A stretch of 64,000 nucleotides of DNA from Hyphomicrobiaceae bacterium. Lineage in GTDB: Bacteria; Pseudomonadota; Alphaproteobacteria; Rhizobiales; Xanthobacteraceae. The translations under genes and the position numbers were made by a program. The notes under the pieces are model-generated. The model worked only from the letters and a program-made list of their open reading frames with translations, searched no databases and had not been told where the DNA came from. The stretch's first letter is position 1. Every line of letters starts with the position of its first letter. The stretch lies in assembly GCA_021324465.1 (NCBI GenBank), contig JAJPJB010000064.1, positions 1 through 64,000 on the forward strand, given 5' to 3'. Positions 18,533 to 27,184 of the stretch are shown piece by piece.

Positions 18533-18946
18533 GTGGCCAAACCCGAACTGGGCACGAAAAGGCTCTGCGCCAGTTGCGGCGCGAAGTTCTACGACCTGAA
18601 CAAAGATCCGATCCACTGCCCGAAATGCGGCACAGTCTACGAGGTCGCACCGCTCGTGACCCGCACGCGTCCCGATGCCGCGGCGGCACAGCGGTCGCCT
18701 CCTGCCGAAGAAGTCGTTGTGCCCGAGCCCCAGGAGATCGAGACCGTCTCACTGGAAGAGGCGGATGCCGAAGCGGCCGGAGCCACCGCGAAGAAGCCCG
18801 CCGCGACCGAGCCGGAGCTTGAAGAGGAAGACGTCGAGATGGACGAGTCGCTCGACGACGATACGTTCATCGAAGAACAGGAAGAAGAAGATGCCGATGT
18901 CACCGATATTATCGGCGGCGACATCGAAGACGAGGAGGAAGGGTAA
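18533..18946 (+). CDS. TIGR02300 (FYDLN acid) family protein
   Basis: A 137-residue protein of the alphaproteobacterial TIGR02300 family, function unknown. The N-terminal third is a zinc ribbon: LCASCGAKFYDLNKDP then IHCPKCGTVYEV, giving two CxxC pairs with the name-giving FYDLN. The rest is extremely acidic, with long Glu/Asp runs to the C terminus (residues about 75-137). The GTG start at 18533 has AAGGAA 8 bases upstream. The location, divergent from aroA and just before tRNA-Ala, is a conserved rhizobial arrangement. The acidic tail suggests a nucleic-acid-mimic or chaperone-like role, but nothing proves this. Confidence 0.9.
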   Translation: MAKPELGTKRLCASCGAKFYDLNKDPIHCPKCGTVYEVAPLVTRTRPDAAAAQRSPPAEEVVVPEPQEIETVSLEEADAEAAGATAKKPAATEPELEEEDVEMDESLDDDTFIEEQEEEDADVTDIIGGDIEDEEEG

Positions 18947-19000
18947 TCAGAAGTCGGTCATTGGTTCGCCATAGTCAGATTTCTGGTGCCTTCTGATTAC
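18943..19000 (+). repeat. Perfect 11-base inverted repeat overlapping the FYDLN stop codon
   Basis: GTAATCAGAAG (18943-18953) and CTTCTGATTAC (18990-19000) are exact reverse complements separated by 36 bases. The left arm includes the TAA stop of the gene before it. There is no U-run, so it is a poor intrinsic terminator. It ends 22 bases before the tRNA. It may be a stem protecting the mRNA end, or a small repeat insertion. Confidence 0.6.
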
Positions 19001-19022
19001 TGGCTACCGATGCCTGGACGGA

Positions 19023-19098
<76 letters not shown>

Positions 19099-19507
19099 AA
19101 AATCAGTTTGTCCGGCCCGGAGACATGGGTGACAGAACGTACCTAAGACATGGGTTGTCCAGCCCGGAGACATGGGTAACGGAACGCACCCAAGAAACGT
19201 AGCTAAGACGCGTAAGGCAGGGTGACAACTCGGGCCGAACGTGTCGTCGAGGGGGACTGCAAGGTCCTTTGTTCCAGGTCGACATTTCTCCGGCCGACAC
19301 CTGCAGACGCAACGCTTGCGAAGTTCTCGGAACCTAAAGCCCCGTCTCAACTGAAAATCGGTTTGGCTGAGGTCAGCCCAATCGCACCGGGCTGCGGTGT
19401 GATGTCGGTGTTCTTATGGGCATTGCGAAAAGCCCAGCAAAAATTTTCGCGCGGCGCGCCGCTGCTGTCGTGCTATTGTCCCGTAATCGGGCAAGGGAGA
19501 CGGGGAA
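19099..19507. other. 409-base gene-free stretch after tRNA-Ala
   Basis: It holds a 40-base direct repeat in two copies (19109-19195) and then unique sequence with no supported gene. Its base composition is slightly less GC-rich around 19100-19210 than in the neighbouring genes. The antisense open frame across the tRNA is an artefact. A promoter for the exported-protein gene at 19508 should lie near its right end, but I cannot pin it down. Confidence 0.6.
19109..19195 (+). repeat. Degenerate 40-base direct repeat next to tRNA-Ala
   Basis: Copy 1 (19109-19148) and copy 2 (19156-19195) both start TGTCC, share GCCCGGAGACATGGGT and differ at 5 of 40 positions. The piece AGACATGGGT occurs a third time between them, at 19146-19155. 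TGT-starting ends followed by GGAGACATGGGT remind me of ends of IS481-like elements in Rhizobiales, but no transposase remains. This is inference. Confidence 0.5.
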
Positions 19508-20455
19508 ATGCGTGCAGCATGGAGGCGTGCCGCGCCGGTCGCCAGCGGTTTGGCCACCAGCGTGGTGGCATTTGCAATTTGCCTGGTGAGTGCCGATCCG
19601 CTGGCCGCCCAGATCAACGGGCCGGATCAAGCCCCTTATCCGCCGACGGTTCGCGAGGAGCCTGATCAGGCTGCGCCGCCGCCGGCGCAACCGCCAAAGC
19701 CGACGCGGCACAAAAGCGCCAAGGCAAGCACGGGCGCGCCGGCATCGCAGACCAATCCGGATCTTGATGCCGATGATCAGCTCGCGCCGTCACAAATAAA
19801 ACAGCCGGTGCCGGCGGCAGTGGCGCAGCCGTCCGGCGCCGCCAAGCCCGCCATTCATGCGAACGCCGGCGCTGCAACGGCCGCATCGGCCGCCGGGCCG
19901 CGCGGTTCCGCACTGGCAAATTCACGCGTTGTCGCCTGCAGCGGGCCGTTCTCGAAGGATTCGAGCCATCTGCGGCTCGCGATGACCTACGATTCCAAGA
20001 ACATCACCTTCACCGACGTCGATGCCAGCGGCGGTTCGAAGGTGCCGGCCTCGGTTCTCTTTCCAAACAATCCGAAGAATCGGCTCGAAGTGTGGTGGTC
20101 CAATCCAGCCGCCCGCAGCGAAACTTATCTGATCGTCATCAACGGAAAATCGATCTGGACCGCGCCCGGCGGCATGAAACTCGGCCTGACACTGGCGCAG
20201 CTGGAAAGACTCAATCACAAGCCGTTCAAGCTCAAGGGTTTCGACAAGACCGGCGTGGCCACGGTGAGCGACTGGGACGGCGGCGCGCTCGCCACGCTGC
20301 CCGGCGGCTGTAAATCCGGCTTGAGTCTGAGGGCCGATCCGAAAGCCGCGCCCGATGCGATCGCGGCTTTGAGCGCGGATAAGGAATATAGCTCGTCCGA
20401 TCCCGCGATGCGCGCGGCGAAACCGACGGTCAGCGAGATCTTGATCGGCTATTAA
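19508..20455 (+). CDS. Exported protein of unknown function
   Basis: A 315-residue protein I do not recognise. A signal peptide covers about residues 1-35 (SGLATSVVAFAICLVSADPLAAQ). A Pro/Ala/Gln-rich, low-complexity linker follows to about residue 140. A compact C-terminal domain then starts VVACSGPFSKDSSHLRLAMTYD and contains a second Cys in PGGCKSGLSL, which could form a disulfide in the periplasm. The start has a GGAG-type ribosome site (GGGAGACGGGGAA). It is the first of a group of exported or membrane unknowns that runs to 23.1 kb. Related proteins are probably limited to Bradyrhizobium-like genomes. Confidence 0.75.
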   Translation: MRAAWRRAAPVASGLATSVVAFAICLVSADPLAAQINGPDQAPYPPTVREEPDQAAPPPAQPPKPTRHKSAKASTGAPASQTNPDLDADDQLAPSQIKQPVPAAVAQPSGAAKPAIHANAGAATAASAAGPRGSALANSRVVACSGPFSKDSSHLRLAMTYDSKNITFTDVDASGGSKVPASVLFPNNPKNRLEVWWSNPAARSETYLIVINGKSIWTAPGGMKLGLTLAQLERLNHKPFKLKGFDKTGVATVSDWDGGALATLPGGCKSGLSLRADPKAAPDAIAALSADKEYSSSDPAMRAAKPTVSEILIGY

Positions 20456-20496
20456 GGGCGAGCGGGGTTCGGCGTTTACCGCCTGCTTTGCTACGG

Positions 20497-20874
20497 CTAC
20501 GGCTTCGGCGCCGTGGCGGCCGGCAGGACCGTATTGCTGTTCTGTTCGCTGTTCATTTTACGGACGTCGCGCGCCATTTCCAGGCACGTGAGCAGTTCGG
20601 TGTAACTCGATTCTCCGCCCATCCGTGATTCATTCGTGCAATGGGTCTTGTCGGCAGGCGCAAAGCTCGACCATTCTTTCACCAGCTGCTCGCGAATGGC
20701 CTTCTCGCTATCGAGGCAATTCTGCTTCTCCTGGCCGACGGCGGTATCGTGGAACGTCACGCCCCCCTGCTGTGCGATACCCTGACAGACCTGCTCCACA
20801 TTGAGATCGGGGACGCTATCGGCGACAGGCATCATCAGATGCACGCCAAGGATCAAGGCAGGGGGAAGTATCAT
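20497..20874 (-). CDS. Small exported protein of unknown function
   Basis: From the ATG at 20874 this is 125 residues. That start has GGAG 8 bases upstream and puts a hydrophobic signal (MILPPALILGVHLMMPVADS) at the N terminus; the longer frame to 20961 does not. The mature part has four cysteines, in VCQGIA, QNCLDSEKA, THCTNES and LTCLEMA, a pattern suited to two disulfides in the periplasm. The core CLDSEKAIREQLVKEWSSF looks like a conserved helical segment known from unnamed Bradyrhizobium-type proteins. No function can be given. It converges with the 19508 gene. Confidence 0.7.
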   Translation of the reverse strand: MILPPALILGVHLMMPVADSVPDLNVEQVCQGIAQQGGVTFHDTAVGQEKQNCLDSEKAIREQLVKEWSSFAPADKTHCTNESRMGGESSYTELLTCLEMARDVRKMNSEQNSNTVLPAATAPKP

Positions 20875-21024
20875 GAACCGCGCTCCGTCAATTTGCCGCC
20901 GCCAATATAACACGCCGGCGCCATGGAACCAGGAATCTGCAAGCCCGAGGGGCGGCTCCAAGCTTTGCCCTTGATCCGCAGATAAAAGCCGCTAAGGCTG
21001 TAGCCAAGGGTAAGGGACAACCAC

Positions 21025-21405
21025 ATGATTCTCGCATCACTCTTCGGCACGGCGCTCCTCATTGCCGTGTCCACCGGTCCGCTCGATGATCCAAGCGGCG
21101 CAAACTTGACTCCGCAGCAGAAGAGCGTCGCGACGGAACCGCTCGTGCGCTCTGCGACCGATTGCATTGTGCATGCAGTCGTATCCAATCCTGATTACAA
21201 GGCGACCGCGCCGGCGGAGCTCGGCGCCAAGCTTGGCGACATCATCGTCGCTTCCATGCCGGCCTGCGTCGCCCCGGTGCGTTCGATGATAGCCGCCTAC
21301 GACCGATATTACGGCGAGGGAAGCGGCGAGGCCTTCTTCATGGGACCCTATCTTGACGTCTTGCCACAGATGGTTTTGCAAGCCGGCAAGAAAGTGTCGC
21401 AATAG
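21025..21405 (+). CDS. Small exported protein of unknown function
   Basis: 126 residues with a short hydrophobic N terminus (MILASLFGTALLIAVSTGPL) that looks like a signal peptide or anchor. AAGGG lies 8 bases before the ATG. The mature part has two cysteines (ATDCIVHAV, MPACVAPV) and a helical C terminus with a YDRYYGEGSGEAFFMGPYLD stretch. I do not recognise the family. It is divergent from the small exported gene ending at 20874, sharing a 150-base promoter gap, so the two may be co-regulated. Confidence 0.7.
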   Translation: MILASLFGTALLIAVSTGPLDDPSGANLTPQQKSVATEPLVRSATDCIVHAVVSNPDYKATAPAELGAKLGDIIVASMPACVAPVRSMIAAYDRYYGEGSGEAFFMGPYLDVLPQMVLQAGKKVSQ

Positions 21406-21457
21406 CACGCCGCGCTTTGTCGGCCGCAGCGGCTTATCGGGCCAAAGCCACGCTCGT

Positions 21458-21922
21458 TTATTGTTGCGGCTGCTGTGGCGGCGGCCCGATGACATCGACA
21501 ATGCGCATCTTGATCGGATCGACGACCACGACTTTGTTTTCGACTATCGTGTATTTGTAGATCTTGGCTTCAGGGACCGCCGCCAGCGCGTCCTCCGGCA
21601 GCGTGTACAATTCGATCATCGGCGGCACATCGCCGCCGACGACCGGCGCGAAGTCGCGCGGCGATGACTTGCTCTTGTCCTTGCTGACTTCCGCGTAAAT
21701 CATGTTGCGCTGCGCCGGAGACAAAAGCGGCTTCTGCTGGATGGCGCCGCTCACACCCGTATCCCGCCCCGCATTGTTGGTGGCGGGGTTGCTGGCGCCT
21801 TTGGGAGTGACGCCGATTCCATTGCTCTGCGCAACAGCAGCATTGGGGAGACCGGCCAATAGACCAGCCCCGGCACCGAGCAGCATGGTCGCCACGACGA
21901 TCGGTGCTGCAGGGTTCTTCAT
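21458..21922 (-). CDS. Exported DUF1236-like protein
   Basis: From the ATG at 21922, which has an AGGAGGA ribosome site 5 bases upstream, this is 154 residues. A signal peptide ends NAAVAQSNG near residue 32. The C terminus IYKYTIVENKVVVVDPIKMRIVDVI resembles the end of DUF1236 domains, where a (V)VVDP turn is followed by a short beta strand. The longer frame to 21997 lacks a ribosome site. It lies 84 bases after the gene at 22006, whose C terminus is similar, so the two probably form one transcript. Its role is unknown; such proteins are common in Bradyrhizobium-type periplasms. Confidence 0.75.
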   Translation of the reverse strand: MKNPAAPIVVATMLLGAGAGLLAGLPNAAVAQSNGIGVTPKGASNPATNNAGRDTGVSGAIQQKPLLSPAQRNMIYAEVSKDKSKSSPRDFAPVVGGDVPPMIELYTLPEDALAAVPEAKIYKYTIVENKVVVVDPIKMRIVDVIGPPPQQPQQ

Positions 21923-22005
21923 TGCATCCTCCTTCTGAAACGATCCGCTTGCCGCTGCGAAGGCGCGCCGCTTCGCGGCACCCTTTTCCCCGCGCATTTG
22001 ACGCT

Positions 22006-22518
22006 TCAGCGCGGGATGGCCTGCACCGCGATGCCAGTAATGGGATCAACCACCAGGATGCGATCGGGTTCGTAAATGTAGCGATAGATGAACGGCTGGG
22101 TGGCGGCGATCGGGCCTGAATCCACGACCGGGGCGGTTGCGACCACCGGTGCAGGCGTCGGCGCCACGTCGTAGAGCGGCGCCGCATATTCGGAGCCGAC
22201 GGCTGCCGCAACGGGCGCGGCTGCAACGGCCGGCGCCACCGTGTCATAGACAGGCCGCGGGGGCGGCGCGATCGGCGCTGCAGCCGGCGTGATGCTTCGG
22301 GTGACGGTCCGTGTGGTAACGACTTGACGGCGCGCGCTGTGTACAGGGACGGTGCGAATGGTATGCACCGTCGTGGTGGTCGTGGTCTGTACCGCCGGTA
22401 CGGTCGCCAGCGGCGGTGTGACCATCTGTGCATTTGCGACCGGCGCGGCGGCAACGAGCGCCAGACTCAGCGCCCCGCCAAGTGTCGCATGGGAAATCGA
22501 GAATCTCAGGGCTCTCAT
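22006..22518 (-). CDS. Exported low-complexity protein with a DUF1236-like C terminus
   Basis: A 170-residue protein with a signal peptide ending PVANAQ near residue 31. A Thr/Val/Pro/Ala-rich linker with a TTTTTT run follows. A short C-terminal block IYRYIYEPDRILVVDPITGIAVQAIP aligns with the end of the next gene (shared IY-Y, VVDPI and the final V..I). The middle has repeated VVATAPVV/APVAAAV segments and is likely unstructured. The start has GGGA about 8 bases upstream. It is first in a two-gene minus-strand pair. The function is unknown; surface or periplasmic location is inferred from the signal peptide. Confidence 0.7.
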   Translation of the reverse strand: MRALRFSISHATLGGALSLALVAAAPVANAQMVTPPLATVPAVQTTTTTTVHTIRTVPVHSARRQVVTTRTVTRSITPAAAPIAPPPRPVYDTVAPAVAAAPVAAAVGSEYAAPLYDVAPTPAPVVATAPVVDSGPIAATQPFIYRYIYEPDRILVVDPITGIAVQAIPR

Positions 22519-22791
22519 GGCCTACTCCCTTCGCCTTGCTCGGCTCAATGTTTGGAACCAACCCCCGAGCCACCACCCTAACTCCTCTGGGCGGCGCACG
22601 TTCCTGTCGGGATTGTCTACCGCGCTAACCGCCGCGGTTCCGATGCCGCAAAATTGTCGTGGTTATGCCGTGTGGGAGACCGCTGGCCCGAACCGAAGCG
22701 GCCCTGCCGACATAGCCAGCGGGTCTTGATTGACCGCCTCGGTCATGGCGTGCAGTCTGCGGAGCGGGACGGCTATCGGTGAGGGGGAATC

Positions 22792-23124
22792 ATGTTCGGC
22801 CTGGGCGACCTGTTCCAGTGGGAGCGGTTCGTAACGCCCACGGTCATTAAGGTCTTCTATTGGCTTGCCGTCGTGATCGCGATCCTGCTCGGCTTTGCCG
22901 GCTGCGTGAGCTCACTCACGACCATGGCCTATAATCCATTCGTCGGCATGATCTTTCTGATCGTTAGCGTGCTCGGTGCCTGCATAGGGATAATTCTGGC
23001 ACGCATCGCCGCCGAATTCGTGCTTATCGTGTTCCGCATCAACGAGCACTTGGGCGCGATCAGGAATCAGGGGTCAGCCATGAATCAGGGGCCAGGCATG
23101 AGGAACCAGCAGGCAGGCTACTGA
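22792..23124 (+). CDS. DUF4282 membrane protein
   Basis: A 110-residue protein with two membrane helices (KVFYWLAVVIAILLGFAG near residue 20, and FLIVSVLGACIGIILARIAAEF near residue 55). The FITPTVIKVFYWL / EFVLIVFRINEHL ends are the DUF4282 pattern. A GAGGGGG ribosome site precedes the ATG. The tail contains an 18-base tandem duplication coding for NQGSAM / NQGPGM, so the C terminus is variable and probably non-essential. The role is unknown. It converges with ychF. Confidence 0.85.
   Translation: MFGLGDLFQWERFVTPTVIKVFYWLAVVIAILLGFAGCVSSLTTMAYNPFVGMIFLIVSVLGACIGIILARIAAEFVLIVFRINEHLGAIRNQGSAMNQGPGMRNQQAGY
23065..23100 (+). repeat. 18-base tandem duplication inside the DUF4282 gene
   Basis: Two adjacent 18-base units, 23065-23082 and 23083-23100, both start AATCAGGGG and end CATG, with two differences. 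The length keeps the reading frame and doubles a six-residue unit in the protein tail. Confidence 0.75.
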
Positions 23125-23166
23125 AGCGCCGTCTTAACCCTGATCCTTGCCGCGCCTGATCCGCGG

Positions 23167-24264
23167 TTACGTCGCGAAGCGGAAGTGCATGACGTCGCCG
23201 TCCTGCACGACATAATCCTTGCCCTCGAGCCGCATCTTGCCGGCCTCGCGTGCGCCGGCCTCGCCGCCGCAGGCGACATAGTCCGCGTATGAGATCGTCT
23301 CGGCGCGGATGAAGCCTTGCTCGAAATCGGAGTGAATGACGCCGGCGGCCCGCGGCGCCTTGGTGCCTTGCGTGATGGTCCAGGCGCGCGCTTCCTTTGG
23401 ACCGGCGGTGAAATACGTGACCAGATGCAGCAGCGCGTAGCCCGCAGCAATCAGGCGATCGAGACCCGTCTCCTTTAACCCAATGGCGGCCAGATAGTCG
23501 TTACGGTCGTCACGCGACAGCACCGCGATCTCCGCTTCGATCTTGGCCGAAATGACGACGGCGGCTGCGCTTTCGGCCTTGGCGCGTTCCTCGACCGTCT
23601 GTGAAAACGCATTGCCGGTCGCCGCGGCGGCCTCGTCGACATTGCAGACATAAAGCACCGGCAGCGAGGTCAGAAGACCAAGCATGCGAAAGCTCTTCTC
23701 CTCCTCGGGCTTGCGCTCCGTGAGCCGCGCCGGTTTGCCGTCGCGCAGGAGCGCAAGCGCGCGATTGACCAGATCGAGCGTCTCCCTTGATTCTTTGTCG
23801 CCGCCTTTGGCTTTTTTGCTCAGCCCGTCGACGCGCCGCTCCAGGCTTTCAAGATCGGCCAACATCAATTCGGTCTCAATCGTCTCGATATCGGCAATCG
23901 GATCGATGCGGCCTTCGACATGGGTCACCTCGCTATCCTCGAAACAGCGCACCACGTGGGCGATGGCATCGACTTCGCGGATATTGGCCAAAAACTGATT
24001 GCCAAGCCCCTCGCCCTTGGAGGCGCCGCGCACAAGGCCAGCGATATCGACGAATGTCAGCCGTGTCGGCACGATGGCGGCTGATTTCGCAAGTCTGGCC
24101 AAAGTCTCGAGCCTGGGATCAGGCACGGCCACTTCGCCAACATTCGGTTCGATGGTGCAGAAAGGATAGTTGGCTGCCTGCGCCGCTGCCGTTTCTGTGA
24201 GCGCATTGAAGAGGGTCGATTTGCCGACGTTCGGCAGGCCGACGATGCCGCATTTGAAGCCCAT
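23167..24264 (-). CDS. ychF: Obg-like ATPase YchF
   Basis: YchF is a ribosome-associated P-loop NTPase of the OLA1 type that prefers ATP and acts in stress and translation control. The 365 residues show the G1 motif [14 protein letters not shown] near residue 8, the G3 motif [20 protein letters not shown] near residue 70, and the C-terminal TGS-like domain ending [25 protein letters not shown]4-position change (NVDE here instead of NKxD) fits its ATP preference. It is last in rplY-pth-ychF, 33 bases after pth. Confidence 0.97.
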   Translation of the reverse strand: MGFKCGIVGLPNVGKSTLFNALTETAAAQAANYPFCTIEPNVGEVAVPDPRLETLARLAKSAAIVPTRLTFVDIAGLVRGASKGEGLGNQFLANIREVDAIAHVVRCFEDSEVTHVEGRIDPIADIETIETELMLADLESLERRVDGLSKKAKGGDKESRETLDLVNRALALLRDGKPARLTERKPEEEKSFRMLGLLTSLPVLYVCNVDEAAAATGNAFSQTVEERAKAESAAAVVISAKIEAEIAVLSRDDRNDYLAAIGLKETGLDRLIAAGYALLHLVTYFTAGPKEARAWTITQGTKAPRAAGVIHSDFEQGFIRAETISYADYVACGGEAGAREAGKMRLEGKDYVVQDGDVMHFRFAT

Positions 24265-24297
24265 TGCGATAATCCTGAAATCCCGTGCGCCGGCGCT

Positions 24298-24912
24298 TCA
24301 CGCCGTGTCGCCGTTGTCGTCCGCCGACTGCGCGCCGAACCCTTTCGCCACCATGGCGAGATGAACCTTGTTCTGAAAGCTCGCATCCTCGCCGCGCGCG
24401 ATCAGTCCGGCATTGTCGGCGAGCGTCGCGAGCAGCGCCTCGACCCAGTCGCGCTCGCTTTTGGCGAAATCGCTCAGCACATAATGCTGCACTGCGTCCC
24501 TGTTGCCGGGATGACCGACGCCGATGCGCACGCGCCGATAATCGTTGCCGATGTGCTCGGAGATCGAGCGCAGGCCGTTATGCCCGGCGATGCCGCCGCC
24601 GATCTTCACGCGCACTTTGGCGGGCGGCAGATCGATCTCGTCGTGAAACACAGTGATATTGGGAAGCGGCAATTTGTAGAAATGCGCAGCCGCGGCGACC
24701 GCGCGACCGGATTCATTCATGAACGTGCCGGGCAGCAGCAGCAGCGCGCGCTCGCCGCCGATCGGCCCCTCGCAGGCCAAGCCTTGAAAGCGCCGGCGCC
24801 ACGGACCGATGCCGTGGCGCTTGGCAATCTCTTGCACGGCCATGAAGCCGATATTGTGCCGGTTGCCGGCATAGCGTGCCCCCGGATTTCCTAAACCGAC
24901 CAGGAGCAGCAT
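24298..24912 (-). CDS. pth: Peptidyl-tRNA hydrolase
   Basis: Pth cleaves peptidyl-tRNA released from stalled ribosomes. The 204 residues show [20 protein letters not shown] with the catalytic histidine near residue 20, FMNESGRAV with the substrate-binding asparagine near residue 68, and [12 protein letters not shown] with the active-site aspartate near residue 94. It lies 30 bases after rplY and 33 before ychF on the same strand. The tail beyond residue 185 ([14 protein letters not shown]) is a non-conserved extension. Confidence 0.97.
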   Translation of the reverse strand: MLLLVGLGNPGARYAGNRHNIGFMAVQEIAKRHGIGPWRRRFQGLACEGPIGGERALLLLPGTFMNESGRAVAAAAHFYKLPLPNITVFHDEIDLPPAKVRVKIGGGIAGHNGLRSISEHIGNDYRRVRIGVGHPGNRDAVQHYVLSDFAKSERDWVEALLATLADNAGLIARGEDASFQNKVHLAMVAKGFGAQSADDNGDTA

Positions 24913-24942
24913 CGGCTTTGCCCCGCGTTATTGCGGCAAGCC

Positions 24943-25677
24943 TCACTTCTTCTCGGGGCCGCCAGCCGGTGGGGCTGCGGGAGCAGCACCAGGCGCTGCT
25001 CCCGGCGCTGCACCTGGCGCGCCGGTCGGGGGGGCAGGCGCTGCGGCTGCAGCTGCCGCCGCGGCGGCGGCCGCCGCGGCGGCTTCGGCCGCGGCCTTCA
25101 TTTCTTCCGCATAACCCGACGGCGGCACTACCGTGACCAGCGTAATGTCGCGGCCGACAACCGCGCGCACGCCGTCCGGCAACGTGACGTCGCTCAAGTG
25201 CTTGGAATAGTTGATGTCGAGCGAGCCGACATCGACCTCGATGCCGCTCGGGATGGCGTCGGCACGGCAGCGCACCTCCACGGCGTGGGTCACGATGGAG
25301 ACGGTGCCGCCGCGTTTGACGCCGGGCGACTGGTCGGCGTTCTTGACGATGATTGGAATCTTGACGCGAATCGTCGCACCTTCGCCCAGCCGCATGAAGT
25401 CGACATGGAGCGGCAAATCGCTGACCGCATCGAGCTGAAAATCGCGCGGAATGACACGATGCTTCACGCCCTCGATGTCGATGTCGTGAATGGTGGTCAG
25501 AAAATGCCCGGCATATATGCGATGGCGCAGATCGTCGTAATCGACCGAGATCGGCAGCGGCGGCTTGCCGTCGCCATAGATAATTCCGGGGACGCGGCCG
25601 GCGCGACGTTCGGCCCGGGCGGCCCCCTTGCCTGCCCGCGGACGTGCTGCCGCCTTGATCACATTGACCGTCGCCAT
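24943..25677 (-). CDS. rplY: 50S ribosomal protein L25/Ctc with long Ala/Pro tail
   Basis: L25 binds 5S rRNA; the two-domain Ctc form is also stress-linked. The N-terminal L25 domain (about residues 5-95) and the TL5-type C domain (about 100-190) are present. Blocks include AERRAGRVPGIIYGDGK and RVKIPIIVKNADQSPGVKRG. Past residue 190 the protein has a run of about 18 alanines and a repeated Gly-Ala-Ala-Pro tail that most relatives lack or carry in shorter form. It heads rplY-pth-ychF. In many Rhizobiales prs lies just upstream; here prs is 3.6 kb away. Confidence 0.95.
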   Translation of the reverse strand: MATVNVIKAAARPRAGKGAARAERRAGRVPGIIYGDGKPPLPISVDYDDLRHRIYAGHFLTTIHDIDIEGVKHRVIPRDFQLDAVSDLPLHVDFMRLGEGATIRVKIPIIVKNADQSPGVKRGGTVSIVTHAVEVRCRADAIPSGIEVDVGSLDINYSKHLSDVTLPDGVRAVVGRDITLVTVVPPSGYAEEMKAAAEAAAAAAAAAAAAAAAPAPPTGAPGAAPGAAPGAAPAAPPAGGPEKK

Positions 25678-25816
25678 AGCCTGTTCCTTCGTTTAAACGA
25701 TTGAATTTTCAGGTCAAAAGCCCGCGCGGCGCCTCCAGGGGTGCTGTAGCAAGCGCGGAAGCGGCGCTTATAGCGGCGCAGGCCCGGAAAAACAAGGAAC
25801 GGATGGGCGACGAACG

Positions 25817-26137
25817 TCAGTTCACGCTCGGATTGTCCGGATTCATTTCCGGGCCTGGCCCTGAAGGCGCCGATGAAGCGGCCGGCTTCGCCGCCAGCGC
25901 GGCTTCCAGGGCCGCAACGCGCGCCTTGAGCGCCTCGTTTTGCTCGCGCGCAAGACGCGCCATATCCTTCACCGCCTCGAACTCGTCGCGCTTGACGAGA
26001 TCTAGGTCGCGCAGGAAACGCTCCGCCTGGTTGCGAAACAGCGTCTCGAATTCGCGACGCACACCTTGCGCAACCCCTGCCGCGTCGTTCATTAGGCGGG
26101 CCACTTCGTCAAAAAACCGGTTGGTCGTCTGCACCAT
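25817..26137 (-). CDS. ubiK: Ubiquinone biosynthesis accessory factor UbiK-like (BMFP)
   Basis: A 106-residue, mostly helical protein with a C-terminal coiled coil (LAREQNEALKARVAALEAAL near residues 65-85). It has the N-terminal block NRFFDEVARLMNDAAGVAQG found in the UbiK/YqiC (BMFP, DUF526) family. UbiK assists the soluble ubiquinone-synthesis complex with UbiJ, and Brucella BMFP has membrane-fusing activity in vitro. The C terminus is Ala/Pro-rich. It is divergent from lgt with a 204-base gap. Confidence 0.85.
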   Translation of the reverse strand: MVQTTNRFFDEVARLMNDAAGVAQGVRREFETLFRNQAERFLRDLDLVKRDEFEAVKDMARLAREQNEALKARVAALEAALAAKPAASSAPSGPGPEMNPDNPSVN

Positions 26138-26341
26138 GTCCCTCTCCGAAGCCGGTCCTTCTTCGCTTCAATCGTGCCAAAGGATAACGCCGACAAATCC
26201 CGTAAGCCTGCTTGCCATATGCAAACACAATGGCGATGGTGCGACGCGGCCGCAAGGGGCTTGGCGGCGCCGGCGCAGCGGCATGCCATGGATGGCCGCG
26301 GCGCATTCTACACGTAAACGGTCCGCGGTCTGAGAGCCCTT

Positions 26342-27184
26342 ATGTTCATCTTGCCGGTCATTCCATATCCCGCGATCAACCCGGTACTGATCTCGATCGG
26401 GCCATTCGCCATCCGGTGGTATGCGCTCGCCTATATCTTCGGCATCATCGCCGGCTGGTTCTATGCGCGCGCTATCATTGCCTCGGCACGCCTGTGGGGC
26501 GAAGCGGCGCCGTTCACGGTGTTCGACTTCGACGATTTCGTGGTGTGGATCACGCTCGGCATCATTCTCGGCGGCCGCATCGGCTACGTGCTGTTCTACA
26601 ACCTTGCGCACTTCGCCTCGCATCCAAGCGAGATATTTCAGATCTGGAACGGCGGCATGTCGTTTCACGGCGGCGTCGTCGGCTGCATGATCGCCGTCAT
26701 CGCGTTCGCGCGACTGCGTCATATCCCGATCTTATCGCTCGCTGACGTGACCTGTGCGGTAGCGCCAATCGGCCTTTTTCTCGGCCGCCTTGCCAACTTC
26801 GTCAACGGCGAATTGTGGGGCCGACCGACCGATGTACCGTGGGCGATGATTTTTCCCCATGGCGGCCCGCTGCCACGCCATCCCAGTCAGCTTTACGAGG
26901 CCGCGCTTGAAGGCGTCCTGCTGTTTGTCGTCCTCGGCCTCACGGTGCGCGCCAGCGCGCTCAAACGGCCGGGCTTGGTGACGGCTATTTTCGCCATCGG
27001 CTACGGCGTGGCGCGCAGCTTGTGCGAGTTCTTCCGTGAGCCCGACATCCAGCTCGGCTTTCTCTTCGGCTCGGGCTGGCTCACCATGGGCATGCTGCTC
27101 TGCATTCCACTGATTCTCGCAGGCCTCGTCCTGCTGATCTTTGTCGGCATGCGCAAGCCCGAGATCAAGAGCAAAGATGCCTGA
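26342..27184 (+). CDS. lgt: Prolipoprotein diacylglyceryl transferase
   Basis: Lgt adds diacylglycerol from phosphatidylglycerol to the lipobox cysteine of prelipoproteins in the inner membrane. The 280 residues form about seven membrane helices. The Lgt signature [11 protein letters not shown] is near residue 80 (essential Arg and Tyr), the FHGGVVG block is near residue 108, and [17 protein letters not shown] is near residue 145. The next gene starts inside its last codons with an 8-base overlap, so lgt leads a tightly packed three-gene operon with the midA-like gene and pgeF. Confidence 0.97.
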   Translation: MFILPVIPYPAINPVLISIGPFAIRWYALAYIFGIIAGWFYARAIIASARLWGEAAPFTVFDFDDFVVWITLGIILGGRIGYVLFYNLAHFASHPSEIFQIWNGGMSFHGGVVGCMIAVIAFARLRHIPILSLADVTCAVAPIGLFLGRLANFVNGELWGRPTDVPWAMIFPHGGPLPRHPSQLYEAALEGVLLFVVLGLTVRASALKRPGLVTAIFAIGYGVARSLCEFFREPDIQLGFLFGSGWLTMGMLLCIPLILAGLVLLIFVGMRKPEIKSKDA

